This document shows positions 25,670 through 35,319 of a stretch of DNA of 40,849 nt, one piece after another. The notes under the pieces are model-generated. The model did not search any database. It saw nothing but the letters and a program-made list of their open reading frames with translations, and was not told the origin of the DNA. The position numbers and the translations under genes are program-made. This DNA is from Patescibacteria group bacterium. GTDB lineage: Bacteria > Patescibacteriota > Microgenomatia > 2-02-FULL-39-11. Location: positions 146,330 through 187,178 of the forward strand of contig JAMCUI010000007.1 of NCBI GenBank assembly GCA_023379265.1, given 5' to 3'. The number at the start of each line of letters is the position of its first letter. The stretch's first letter is position 1.

Positions 25670-26932
25670 TTGCGCGTCGTGAACCAAATTGATTTACAGT
25701 TTAATCCGAAGCCGTCCACACTACTGCACGTGGATATCAATTCTTGTTTTGCCACAATAGAGCAACAGGCAAATCCCAAATTGAGAGGCAAACCTATTGC
25801 TGTGGCTGCATATACGACCCCCTCAGGTTGCATTTTAGCTCCCTCCGTAGAAGCAAAAAAGCTAGGAATAAAAGTGGGGATGAGGGTAAAAGACGGTCGG
25901 ATGATTGATCCAGATCTTATCGTGTTGCCGCCGGATCCCTGGAAATACAGATATGTTCATCAGAGACTTAAAAATTTTTTCCTTTCTTATACCGACCGGG
26001 TAGTCCCAAGATCCATCGATGAGTTTGTCCTCGATATTGAAAGTTACCCTGCTTATAAAAAAGGAATTTATAATGTTGGCCGGCAGATAAAAGAGAGGAT
26101 AAAGTCAGAGATTGGAGAGTGGTTGACTGTCTCAGTGGGTATAGGTCCCAACAGATTTCTGGCGAAAACAGCTGCGGGACTTCATAAACCAGACGGGTTG
26201 GATATCATAGACAAAGATAATTATATGGAAATTTATAGAAAACTACGTTTGCCGGATCTTTGCGGCATAAAAATACAAAATACACTCAGGTTGAACAATA
26301 TGGGAATATATACTGTACAGGATTTCTATCATGCTTCGGTATGGGAGCTCTCGGCAGCTTTTAAGTCAATAGTTGGTTATTACTGGTATATACGGTTACA
26401 CGGTTGGGAGATCGATGACGTGGAATTTGCCAGAAAAAGTTTCGGTAACTCATATGCCTTGCCTAAGCCCTTTTCTGATCATTCAGATTTAGCGCCGCTT
26501 CTGCGTAAGCTTGTGGAGAAAACGGGGATAAGGATGAGAAAAGCCGGGTATCGGGCCAGGGGGATACACGTGGCTGAAATTTTCAGGGACGGCAGTTTTT
26601 GGCATAAAGGCATGACATTGGGGTATGAAATTTTTGATTCTAGGGATATATATGAAATTGCCTTTCATATTCTACTTATGTCTCCTTACAAAAAGCCGGT
26701 GAGAGAACTTTCAATATCATGTTTTAATCTGGTTTCCGCAAATGACACACAAATGAGTCTTCTGACAGACCTGGAAAAAAAGGAGAAGTTGGTTGCGGCT
26801 ATAGATGAAATCAACGAGCGTTGGGGAGATTTTGTCATCACTCCGGCTACCATGCTTGGTATGGAAGATACGATAATCGATCGCATCTCTTTCGGCAATG
26901 TCAGAGAATTGCAGAGTCTTATGACAGGATAA
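25670..26932 (+). CDS. Y-family DNA polymerase (DNA polymerase IV/DinB-like)
   Basis: LLHVDINSCFATIEQQANPKLRGKPIAVAA, RSIDEFVLDI, SVGIGPNRFLAKTAAGLHKPDGL. Confidence 0.9.
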   Translation: MRVVNQIDLQFNPKPSTLLHVDINSCFATIEQQANPKLRGKPIAVAAYTTPSGCILAPSVEAKKLGIKVGMRVKDGRMIDPDLIVLPPDPWKYRYVHQRLKNFFLSYTDRVVPRSIDEFVLDIESYPAYKKGIYNVGRQIKERIKSEIGEWLTVSVGIGPNRFLAKTAAGLHKPDGLDIIDKDNYMEIYRKLRLPDLCGIKIQNTLRLNNMGIYTVQDFYHASVWELSAAFKSIVGYYWYIRLHGWEIDDVEFARKSFGNSYALPKPFSDHSDLAPLLRKLVEKTGIRMRKAGYRARGIHVAEIFRDGSFWHKGMTLGYEIFDSRDIYEIAFHILLMSPYKKPVRELSISCFNLVSANDTQMSLLTDLEKKEKLVAAIDEINERWGDFVITPATMLGMEDTIIDRISFGNVRELQSLMTG

Positions 26933-26966
26933 AATTAGCGGAAATTTTGTTATACTTTAAGAATAT

Positions 26967-27713
26967 ATGAGCACAAAAAAGCTTTTGTTTATTCATCATT
27001 CAACTGGCGCTAATCTCATAAGACAAGGGAATCTTAGGCAAATACTGAAAAAAAAGATTCCAACTCTGCAGTTTTGGGATCACAGTTATAATCTGTTACC
27101 TTTGTGGCAAGTGACAGCCAGAATTGTACCTTACCAGACTGGATTATCTGACAAAGACGGTCATTTGACCGGAATAGATTTTAGGATTGAAATTGCCAAT
27201 ACTGATCCGCAGGGTTATGCTAATCTTTTCAGCCAACCGGTCAATGTACCTGCCGACAACGCCTTTTCCAAAATTGTTACCAACTTTGACATTGTTATGT
27301 TCAAATCCTGCTTCCCTGTGACGAAAATAGAATCGAACAGGCAACTAGAGCATTATAAAAATTGTTATATTAAGATAAGAGACAATATTGACAGATTGCC
27401 AGATAAATATTTTATTCTGTTTACTCCTCCACCGCTCAGACGGGAAATGACTAAATCAGAATATGCGGTAAGAGCCAGGAAGTATGCCGACTGGATGAAA
27501 TCGGTAGAATATATTGGCAAAAGAGAAAATATGGCGGTTTTTGATTTCTTCGATATCCTGTCTGATAATGAAGGGGAAAATGCCAATCTGCTGAAAAGAA
27601 GTTATTGTCCTTTTCTCTTTTTTGATTCACATCCCAACAAAAAGGCCAATAACGTAGCGGCTTTGAAATTGATAGGATTTTTATTGCAACACCTCAAGAA
27701 GGTAGAAGGTTAA
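26967..27713 (+). CDS. Hypothetical SGNH-hydrolase-like protein
   Basis: N-terminal LLFIHHSTGANLIRQG and C-terminal DSHPNKKANNVAA suggest an SGNH-type fold. Confidence 0.45.
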   Translation: MSTKKLLFIHHSTGANLIRQGNLRQILKKKIPTLQFWDHSYNLLPLWQVTARIVPYQTGLSDKDGHLTGIDFRIEIANTDPQGYANLFSQPVNVPADNAFSKIVTNFDIVMFKSCFPVTKIESNRQLEHYKNCYIKIRDNIDRLPDKYFILFTPPPLRREMTKSEYAVRARKYADWMKSVEYIGKRENMAVFDFFDILSDNEGENANLLKRSYCPFLFFDSHPNKKANNVAALKLIGFLLQHLKKVEG

Positions 27714-30247
27714 AAACTGTATTTTTTGAGAAAAATCTTTTTTAGTGTCTCTACCAGGAAAAGATAGGATAAGACAAGGAAGATGAGAATAATAAAGTAG
27801 AGTGGCGGAGGTGTAACAAATCCAAGAGGAAAAGAAAGAGGTGTGAAAGGCAATACGATTCCAGTTGCTACTATACCCAGGCATGTAAAAGCCAGCCACT
27901 TGCTGGGCTTACTGAGAAAAAATGGAGTTTTGGAAGTCCTTATGACGAATACGACCAGAATTTCAGTGGCAATGGATTCGATGAACCAACCTGTTTGGAA
28001 TAATGCACCCTGGGCATGGAAGATAAAAATCATAATGCCGAATATAAGGAAATCGTATAAAGAACTTATCGGTCCGAAAAAAAGCATATAGTCTTTGATG
28101 AAATTGATATTCCAATGTCTGGGTTTGATCAGAGACTCCCGGTCAACATTGTCTGTCGGTAAGCTAAGTTGGGACATGTCATAGAGTCCGTTCGTCAGAA
28201 GTATTTGGAGTGGAGTCATTGGTAAAAATGGCAGAAAAAATGACGCCCCGGCAGCAGAAAACATATTGCCGAAATTAGAGCTTGTACCCATAAGAATATA
28301 TTTTATGGTGTTGGTAAAAGTACGTCTTCCTTCCATGATGCCTTCGGCAATGACATCAAGGCTTTTATGAAGGAGTACTATTGATGAGGCTTCTTTTGCT
28401 ACATCAATAGCAGTATTGACGGATATTCCTACATCCGAATTGCGAAGTGATGGTATATCGTTTATGCCGTCTCCTAGGAATCCAACTGTATGACCTTTCC
28501 TTTTTGCAGCACTTATAATCGCCAATTTCTGGTCGGGAGTGACTCTGGCAAAGACATCTGTCTTTTCCACAATCTCTTCCATCATGGTATCAGTTATACC
28601 TTCAAGTTTATCTCCAGTCACAATATCGGAAAAGTTCATTCCGACCTCACGGCATATTTTTTCCGTCACGATTTCATTGTCTCCGGTGATAACTTTTATC
28701 CGGACGTTTAGATGCTGGAGTTTTTGCAGCGCCTCTTTTGCCGTAATTTTTGGCGTATCCCTGAAGGTGATATATCCGGAGAAAGCCATGTTTTTAACAT
28801 CATCCCATGAATATGAATCTTTCTTTGCAATCTTTTTTTCACCAATGGCAATTGTGCGCAACCCGTTTCGGCTGAGAGACAAAAGTTTTTCTTTCAGTTT
28901 GCTTTTATTTATGCCATTATTGCAAAGTTGTAGAATTGATTCGGGCATACCTTTGACAAGAAGCAGAGTTTCTCCTCCAATTGTTATAACAGAGAACATC
29001 ATTTTTCGGCGAAAATCAAAAGGTTCCTCATCAACACGATTAGCGTTTTGTGGTAAGTTTATATTATTCTTTTGTGCATATTTCCAGATGGCAGCGTCAA
29101 TTCCCATACCAATAACCTTATGATGGATGAAGGCGCTATTGCAAAGAAGCGCTTTTTGCAGCAAAGATTGATCCTTTTTACCTTCCTCACTATAAATATC
29201 TGTCAATTCGATATTTCCCTCAGTCAGAGTGCCGGTTTTATCGGTGCAAAGTATATCCATGTTGCCCAAGTTCTCTATGGAGATCAGTTGTTTTGCGATT
29301 ACCTTCTTTTTGGCGAGTTTACCTGCTCCATGGGAAAGGCTGACAGTGACGATAACTGGTAAAAGTTCAGGTGTAAGACCGACGGCAATAGCCAGTGCAA
29401 AAAGTAGTGACTCCAGAAAAGCTCTACCAACCATGATGGAGTTTATGATAAAGATTGCTATTGTCATAATGAGTATTACTTTGACAAGCAGTCTGCCGAA
29501 ATTAGCTAGGCCCAGCTGGAAGTCGGTTTCAGGCTTGATATAAAGAGTGCTTTTAGCGATTTTGCCAAATTCGGTATTTTTACCTATTCCAATCACTACC
29601 CCTTTGCCGGATCCAGTATCGACAGACGTGCCCATAAAAGCAATGTTGGACATTGCGCTTATGCCAGAAGGAGACGATTTGAGTGGATTGCTATTCTTAT
29701 AGACGGTTGCTGATTCTCCTGTGAGGACCGACTCGTTTATCTCCAAATTCTTGGTTTCGATAAGTGAAAGGTCAGCCGGTATAATATTCCCTTCAGTCAA
29801 AAGCACAATGTCACCGATTGTCAGCTGGGAAAGGGGAATTTCCATTTTTTCGTCATGGCGGACGACAAGCGCAGTTCTGGAAATTTTTTTCAGTAGGCTG
29901 TCTACTGTTTTTTCTGCGCTGTATTCATTCCACAAGCCTAAAAATACGCTAAGGAGTATCATGGCGAAAATATAATATGAACTCACTTGTTGTCCTAGAG
30001 CATATGAGACAGAGGTAGCGATAATTAAAATAATAAGAAGAGGATTGTCTTTGAACTGACGTAGAAGCATGGAAAGAAGATTTATATTCCTTTTATGAAT
30101 GACGTTTAATCCATATAGTTTTTCTCTTTTTGTTACCTCATTGGGATCAAGACCACCAATTCTGGTCTTGAATTTTTCAAGTAATTCTTCTGACTTCAAA
30201 GTGCAAATTTGTTGATAGTCAGTTGGGAGAATAGGTACCGTATCCAT
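27710..30247 (-). CDS. Magnesium-translocating P-type ATPase (MgtA/MgtB type)
   Basis: LTGES, DKTGTLTEG, TGDNE, GDGINDIPSLRNSDVGISVNTAIDVAKEAS, and MgtA-like C-terminal TM block. Confidence 0.9.
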   Translation of the reverse strand: MDTVPILPTDYQQICTLKSEELLEKFKTRIGGLDPNEVTKREKLYGLNVIHKRNINLLSMLLRQFKDNPLLIILIIATSVSYALGQQVSSYYIFAMILLSVFLGLWNEYSAEKTVDSLLKKISRTALVVRHDEKMEIPLSQLTIGDIVLLTEGNIIPADLSLIETKNLEINESVLTGESATVYKNSNPLKSSPSGISAMSNIAFMGTSVDTGSGKGVVIGIGKNTEFGKIAKSTLYIKPETDFQLGLANFGRLLVKVILIMTIAIFIINSIMVGRAFLESLLFALAIAVGLTPELLPVIVTVSLSHGAGKLAKKKVIAKQLISIENLGNMDILCTDKTGTLTEGNIELTDIYSEEGKKDQSLLQKALLCNSAFIHHKVIGMGIDAAIWKYAQKNNINLPQNANRVDEEPFDFRRKMMFSVITIGGETLLLVKGMPESILQLCNNGINKSKLKEKLLSLSRNGLRTIAIGEKKIAKKDSYSWDDVKNMAFSGYITFRDTPKITAKEALQKLQHLNVRIKVITGDNEIVTEKICREVGMNFSDIVTGDKLEGITDTMMEEIVEKTDVFARVTPDQKLAIISAAKRKGHTVGFLGDGINDIPSLRNSDVGISVNTAIDVAKEASSIVLLHKSLDVIAEGIMEGRRTFTNTIKYILMGTSSNFGNMFSAAGASFFLPFLPMTPLQILLTNGLYDMSQLSLPTDNVDRESLIKPRHWNINFIKDYMLFFGPISSLYDFLIFGIMIFIFHAQGALFQTGWFIESIATEILVVFVIRTSKTPFFLSKPSKWLAFTCLGIVATGIVLPFTPLSFPLGFVTPPPLYFIILIFLVLSYLFLVETLKKIFLKKYSF

Positions 30248-30354
30248 ATAATTTAGTATATACTAAAAAAACTGAAGTTTTTTATAGTTTACTTCAAAGA
30301 ATTCCCAATTGTTATTTACGAGTTTGATAATCTTTTTGGCATTATCTATAAATT

Positions 30355-30837
30355 ATGCTTTATCATCCGGTAGTTGAAAAGATAAAAAATATATTGGTAA
30401 AAAATAACCTTTGGTTTGAAACATTTGAACATGAACCAGTCATGACAAGCGAGGAAGCGGCAAAAGTGAGACTGGAATATACATTACACCAGGGTGCAAA
30501 AGCTATAATAATTAGAGTGAAGATAACTGAAAGCAATAAAAGATTTGTTATGCTGGTTTTTCCTGCTGATATGAGGTTTGATAATAAGAAAGTTAAAGAA
30601 ATATTTAATGCCAAAGATATCCGATTTGCCACACCTGAAGAAATACGAAAAATTTCAGGCGGGGTGGAAACTGGTGGTATACCTCCTTTCGGAAATCTGT
30701 TTGGATTGGAAGTTTTGGTTGATAATGGTTTATTTGAAAATGAGAAGATAATTTTTAATGCAGGAGACAGAAGGTATTCGATTGCGATGAAATCGGCTGA
30801 TTATAAATCTTTGGTAAATCCACTAATTTTTCGGTAG
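30355..30837 (+). CDS. YbaK/EbsC-family aminoacyl-tRNA deacylase-like protein; last codons altered by IS insertion
   Basis: FEHEPVMTSEEAAKVR, GAKAIIIRVK, GVETGGIPPFGNLFGLEVLVDNGLFENEKIIFNAGDRRYSIAM. Confidence 0.85.
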   Translation: MLYHPVVEKIKNILVKNNLWFETFEHEPVMTSEEAAKVRLEYTLHQGAKAIIIRVKITESNKRFVMLVFPADMRFDNKKVKEIFNAKDIRFATPEEIRKISGGVETGGIPPFGNLFGLEVLVDNGLFENEKIIFNAGDRRYSIAMKSADYKSLVNPLIFR

Positions 30838-30841
30838 TGGG

Positions 30842-31690
30842 TCAATTTGAAAATGTTAAATAAATAAGGTCTTCAATCGTCCACGCTTTATTCGCCACAC
30901 CAGCAACCATAGCAGGAGTTATCCCTAATGCTCTCTTGAGATTAAGAGATTTATGTGGTCGGCAAAAGTTGTAATACATAAAATGCAGTCCAACCGCATA
31001 TTCCAAGTTATCTACTTTTTTTGAGAAAGCATTAGTCAATCTGGTAAATCGCCGCATATTCATTCTCATAGTAAGATTTTGCCGCTCCACGTAGCTTGTA
31101 GAGATTTTGGTAGGGTCGGGATTGCCTTGCATTATGTGGTTTTCTGTAGCAACACACTTTGTAGGACTATATCGCTTTTCTCCCTCTGATTCTTGTCCGT
31201 ATAGCTTTATTAACATGGCATAATCTATATCTGCCCCAAAAACCCGTTCTACCATATCAAGATATACCTTGTGACCATCAGAAGTAAGTTGCACTCTATT
31301 TGCTAGTCGGCTTTTTAGGTCTGATAAAAATCTATAGGCATAAATTGCATTACGCAATCCTACACACCAAGAGGGTACTAGTTTGGTATCAGCATCTATA
31401 GCTACCCATGTCCACACATCACCATACCCAAACTCTCCCTTATGTTCTTCTGGTACGTTTTTATCTTTAGCATAGCAGAATGACCATATTTCATCCACTT
31501 GAATACGTTTGCAGGAGAGATTACGGAAAACTTTATCTTGATATTTAGCACAGACTTTACCGACACTGGAAAGAAGACGTGTAACTGTACCCTTCGCAAC
31601 GCCAGTCATTCGGCATGTTGCCCGAATAGAATTACCTTCTACTAGAGCGGCGATGACTTTTGTTTTTTCTTCAAGTGTAAGTGTGTTCAT
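30842..31690 (-). CDS. IS1-family-like DDE transposase
   Basis: N-terminal HTH; IQVDEIWSF, LTSDGHKVY, SYVERQNLTMRMNMRRFTRLTNAFSKK. Confidence 0.9.
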   Translation of the reverse strand: MNTLTLEEKTKVIAALVEGNSIRATCRMTGVAKGTVTRLLSSVGKVCAKYQDKVFRNLSCKRIQVDEIWSFCYAKDKNVPEEHKGEFGYGDVWTWVAIDADTKLVPSWCVGLRNAIYAYRFLSDLKSRLANRVQLTSDGHKVYLDMVERVFGADIDYAMLIKLYGQESEGEKRYSPTKCVATENHIMQGNPDPTKISTSYVERQNLTMRMNMRRFTRLTNAFSKKVDNLEYAVGLHFMYYNFCRPHKSLNLKRALGITPAMVAGVANKAWTIEDLIYLTFSN

Positions 31691-31776
31691 GAATATATTA
31701 TACTTGAGCGGTCAAGCATTGTCAAGGGGTATTGCTTTTTGTGGTATAATAAAAACAGAAAAGAAGGAAATTAAAT

Positions 31777-32079
31777 ATGGCAGATACTAACAATCCAAAC
31801 CCAAACTATCCCCCTAATGTTAAAGTATTAGTAGATAAAGCTAGAGAAATCTATGATTCTCTAAAACCCACATTAGAACCTGCAAATAACGGTAAATATG
31901 TGGTTATTGAAGTTACTTCTGGCAGACATTTTATTGGTGATACAAAAGATGAAGCAATGGCAGAAGCAAGAAAAGTATTTCCTGATATTCTGCTTTTTAT
32001 AAGAAGGATCGGAGAATTGGAGAAGATTTCACATCATTCTTCCTCATTTTTCCCCAGAACGTATGCTAGCTTTCTTTGA
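31777..32079 (+). CDS. DUF5678-like small protein, IS passenger
   Basis: GKYVVIEVTSGRHFIGDTKDEAMAEARKVFPDILLFIRRIGELEKI. Confidence 0.6.
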   Translation: MADTNNPNPNYPPNVKVLVDKAREIYDSLKPTLEPANNGKYVVIEVTSGRHFIGDTKDEAMAEARKVFPDILLFIRRIGELEKISHHSSSFFPRTYASFL

Positions 32080-32479
32080 TGGCAAAGATAATAGTCCAAA
32101 AGTTGTATTAAAGGTTTATGGAACAAATAAGAAAGAAAAAGAAATAATTGCATTAGTAGATACTGGTCATAATGGAAGTCTGTCTTTACCAGTCCTCGTG
32201 TTAATAGAAATTGGAGCAACGCTATCAAGTATAGAACCAATCCAATTAGCTGATAATAGTATAGTTATTGGATATAATTTTTCTGTTAATGTTATTCTTG
32301 ATGGCAAAAAGAAAAAAGTTGAAGCAACATTGATACCAGATCCAGAAGAAACCGAAGCAATTGCAGGTTTACAATTATTTACTCCTTACATAGCATTTAT
32401 TGATTTTAAGAATAAAATAATTGATATTAAAACTGAAAAGCAGATTAGGGAAAAATTAGCAATAAATAATTCTAAATGA
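32063..32479 (+). CDS. Clan AA retropepsin-like aspartic protease, IS passenger
   Basis: IIALVDTGHNGSLSLPVLVLIEIGA (DTG motif) in a 138-aa protein; overlaps the upstream ORF by 17 nt. Confidence 0.7.
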   Translation: MLAFFDGKDNSPKVVLKVYGTNKKEKEIIALVDTGHNGSLSLPVLVLIEIGATLSSIEPIQLADNSIVIGYNFSVNVILDGKKKKVEATLIPDPEETEAIAGLQLFTPYIAFIDFKNKIIDIKTEKQIREKLAINNSK

Positions 32480-32679
32480 AAAATTGGTTAGTTGAATTTG
32501 TTACCTTTCTTATTATACTCGCTATTGGTTATGTTTTAGGATTTCGAGATTTTGGTCTTATTATTTGGATAATAGTCGGTTTATTTGTAGACTGGTTATG
32601 GTGGGATGGTATCGTTCCTGGTTTAGAATTTAAAAGAAAGACAAAGGAATTAACAGAAAATGCCAAGAAAAAAGGATAA
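32476..32679 (+). CDS. Small membrane protein, IS passenger
   Basis: Two TM segments; ATGA overlap with the preceding ORF. Confidence 0.5.
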   Translation: MKNWLVEFVTFLIILAIGYVLGFRDFGLIIWIIVGLFVDWLWWDGIVPGLEFKRKTKELTENAKKKG

Positions 32680-32701
32680 TCAATATACTTTCTGTCAAAC
32701 C

Positions 32702-32893
32702 TTATCTTTTTATTCTCCAACGGGCTTTTGCAGCTTTCCTCGCTATCTCCTCTTTCCTTTCTTTAGATAATTTTGCCGCCCGTGCCTTACCGCCTATCAA
32801 ACCGCCTAAATGTCCCAAAGCTACAGCCGCAGGATTTTTTTCTTTTGTGGCCTTACTAATTATTGAGTGTGCTAATTGGTTAATATCTGGCAT
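32702..32893 (-). CDS. Small basic protein (GGLxGGKARAAKLSxERRxEIARKAAxARW type), IS passenger
   Basis: VALGHLGGLIGGKARAAKLSKERKEEIARKAAKARW. Confidence 0.65.
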   Translation of the reverse strand: MPDINQLAHSIISKATKEKNPAAVALGHLGGLIGGKARAAKLSKERKEEIARKAAKARWRIKR

Positions 32894-33031
32894 GACTATA
32901 TCCTAACATGCCTATCCATGAGCAGTCAAGCATCCTATAATTCAAATTGACCCACTACCAATTTTTCCTTTGGTTTGAACAAATTCTCTCTAGTAGTCTT
33001 GCGTAAATAGAACATCATGGTATAATTTATA

Positions 33032-33050
33032 TATCCCCCCTGGGGGGATA
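33032..33050 (+). promoter_or_regulatory. CsoR-like copper-responsive operator
   Basis: Perfect palindrome TATCCCCCC-T-GGGGGGATA just downstream of TATAAT (33021-33026) and upstream of the P1B-ATPase gene. Confidence 0.65.
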
Positions 33051-33081
33051 CTTAATTAAATAATATGATGACGAGTATAAC

Positions 33082-35277
33082 ATGAGTACTCCAAAAAAAA
33101 TCTATGTTTGCCCCATGCATCCGGACGTAGTCAGTGAGATACCTGATACCTGTCCCAAATGCGGCATGGCACTTGCGGAAAAATCAAAAGTATACGTCTG
33201 TTCCATGCATCCGGAAATAGTTAGAAATTCTCCTGATACCTGTCCAAAATGCGGCATGGCGCTGTCAGAGAGGGAAACATCGATGTCTTTGCATTCAGAT
33301 GGTATGCATGCAAACCATAACATGGAAAGTGATGCCGCCCGTGATTTTTTACGACGTTTTGCAATTGTGACAGTACTTCTTATCCCTCTTGTCTTATTGA
33401 ACAAAGGAGTATTGTCTTTTCTTGGCATTCCTGATTTCCCCCAGAGGAAATTCTTGCAGTTTGCCATTGCTTCACTGATTTTTTTCTATGCTCTAATTTT
33501 CTTTGAGCATGCAAAACATGAAATGAAAGCTCGTAAATACGGTATGATGACATTGGTATCTTTGGCTGTTGGAGCAGGATATATATTTTCGGCAGCGTCA
33601 ACATTCATCCCCCAACTGAATGTAGAATTTTATCTCGAGATATCGACTCTTATTTGGATTTTACTTTTCGGACATTATCTTGAAGCCAGATCAAGCACCG
33701 CAGCAGGAGATGCTTTGCAGGAGGTGGCCAAACTTTTACCTAAAAAAGCCCATTTGAAAAAAGGAGATGATGTTGTCGACGTTGAAATTTCACAGCTGAG
33801 AGAAAGTGATATGGTACTGGTTAAACCTGGAGAGAAAATTCCTGCTGATGGAATTGTTTTTTTAGGAAGCGCCAATACAGATGAAGCCCTCATAAGCGGT
33901 GAGTCAAAACCTGTTGCCAAAAAAAAAGGAAGTCTGGTGGTTGCTGGATCAATTTGTCTGGATGGGTCTTTGACCATAAAACTAAGCCGTGTAGGGGGAC
34001 ATTCTACAATTGGTCAGATAGAAGAGCTGATCAAAAAGGCCCAACAGACAAAACCTACTGTACAAAAAATAGCCGACAGGGCAGCTGGATTTTTGACCAT
34101 CAGTGCGTTATTAGTGGCAATTTTTTGTCTCATATTTTGGACAATGGTAGCCGGTCAACCATTTGTTTTTGCCATAACGCTCGCCATCACAGTGTTGGTT
34201 ATTGCTTGTCCACACGCTCTGGGATTGGCTATTCCGACAGTATCGACAATTGCTACTTCTCTGGCTACAAAAAATGGAGTATTTCTCAAAGATATGGGGA
34301 AATTGGAGGTTATAAGAAGAATTGATTATGTTGTATTTGACAAGACTGGAACTTTAACTAAAGGAGAATTTGGCGTGACTGATATTTTTGGTTTGAAAAA
34401 AGAGCAGAGAGGTACAATATTAAAGATTGCCGCATCTCTGGAGCAGAATTCGTCACACGTTATAGGTACTGCAATAGTTGATTTTGCCCGGAGAAATAAA
34501 GTCAATCTCTTAACTCCTGAAAGATTTAAGAATGTTGCCGGCCACGGGATAACTGGGGAAGTTCTTGGGAAAGTGTATTTTTTGGGTAATAAGGATTTTA
34601 TGGAAAGAAAGAACGTATGGGGAGAAGAGGTAGAGAGTATTTATAAAAAACTTTCGGGCGAATCAAAAACTGTAATAATTTTAGCTGACAATAAAGATGT
34701 ATTGGGAGTTCTGGCTCTTTCTGACGTGATAAAATCTCAATCATACTTAACTGTAGAGAGATTGCACAAGATGGGGATCAGAGTGGCAATGATGACTGGG
34801 GATAATAAGAGTGTCGCTTCATCTGTTGCAAAAAAGTTGCATATAGACACTTTTTTTGCCGGGGTGAAACCAGATGATAAATATTTACATATAAAAGAAC
34901 TGCAGGAAAAAGGAAGCAAAATAATGATGGTGGGTGACGGCGTAAATGACGCGCCGGCTCTCACCCAAGCTGATGTCGGGGTGGCAGTTGGTGCTGGTAC
35001 TGATGTAGCGGTAGAGGCTGGAGATATAGTCCTGACTCGCAGTAATCCTGAGGATATAGCAAAACTTATTGTTTTGTCAAAAAAAGTTTACCGTAAAATG
35101 CAGGAAAACCTTGTCTGGGCCGCAGGTTATAATATTGTAACAATCCCGGCAGCGGCGGGTGTATTTGCCCCGTGGGGATTTTTTCTGCGTCCTGAGATTG
35201 GCGCCATACTCATGGCCATGTCTTCTGTAATTGTAGTGATAAATGCATTACTTCTGAAAAATGCAAATTTAGAATGA
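33082..35277 (+). CDS. P1B-type heavy-metal ATPase (CopB-like, CPH motif) with two N-terminal heavy-metal-binding domains
   Basis: VCPMHPDVVSEIPDTCPKCGMAL and VCSMHPEIVRNSPDTCPKCGMAL; VLVIACPHALGLAIP; DKTGTLTKG; MVGDGVNDAPAL. Confidence 0.93.
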   Translation: MSTPKKIYVCPMHPDVVSEIPDTCPKCGMALAEKSKVYVCSMHPEIVRNSPDTCPKCGMALSERETSMSLHSDGMHANHNMESDAARDFLRRFAIVTVLLIPLVLLNKGVLSFLGIPDFPQRKFLQFAIASLIFFYALIFFEHAKHEMKARKYGMMTLVSLAVGAGYIFSAASTFIPQLNVEFYLEISTLIWILLFGHYLEARSSTAAGDALQEVAKLLPKKAHLKKGDDVVDVEISQLRESDMVLVKPGEKIPADGIVFLGSANTDEALISGESKPVAKKKGSLVVAGSICLDGSLTIKLSRVGGHSTIGQIEELIKKAQQTKPTVQKIADRAAGFLTISALLVAIFCLIFWTMVAGQPFVFAITLAITVLVIACPHALGLAIPTVSTIATSLATKNGVFLKDMGKLEVIRRIDYVVFDKTGTLTKGEFGVTDIFGLKKEQRGTILKIAASLEQNSSHVIGTAIVDFARRNKVNLLTPERFKNVAGHGITGEVLGKVYFLGNKDFMERKNVWGEEVESIYKKLSGESKTVIILADNKDVLGVLALSDVIKSQSYLTVERLHKMGIRVAMMTGDNKSVASSVAKKLHIDTFFAGVKPDDKYLHIKELQEKGSKIMMVGDGVNDAPALTQADVGVAVGAGTDVAVEAGDIVLTRSNPEDIAKLIVLSKKVYRKMQENLVWAAGYNIVTIPAAAGVFAPWGFFLRPEIGAILMAMSSVIVVINALLLKNANLE

Positions 35278-35319
35278 GTTGGAATGTAATAATGTATATA
35301 TTAAACTTGAAATGTATTC

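Larger units (their letters stand above)
30833..32959. mobile_element. IS1-like insertion sequence with passenger genes, 2127 bp
   Basis: 19-bp perfect TIRs GGTAGTGGGTCAATTTGAA (30833-30851; inverted at 32941-32959), 8-bp TSD AATTTTTC (30825-30832 and 32960-32967), DDE transposase inside. Confidence 0.95.

Noticed and set aside
28539-29123. 194-aa plus-strand ORF
   Set aside because: Antisense to the P-type ATPase; Ser/Phe-rich shadow ORF.
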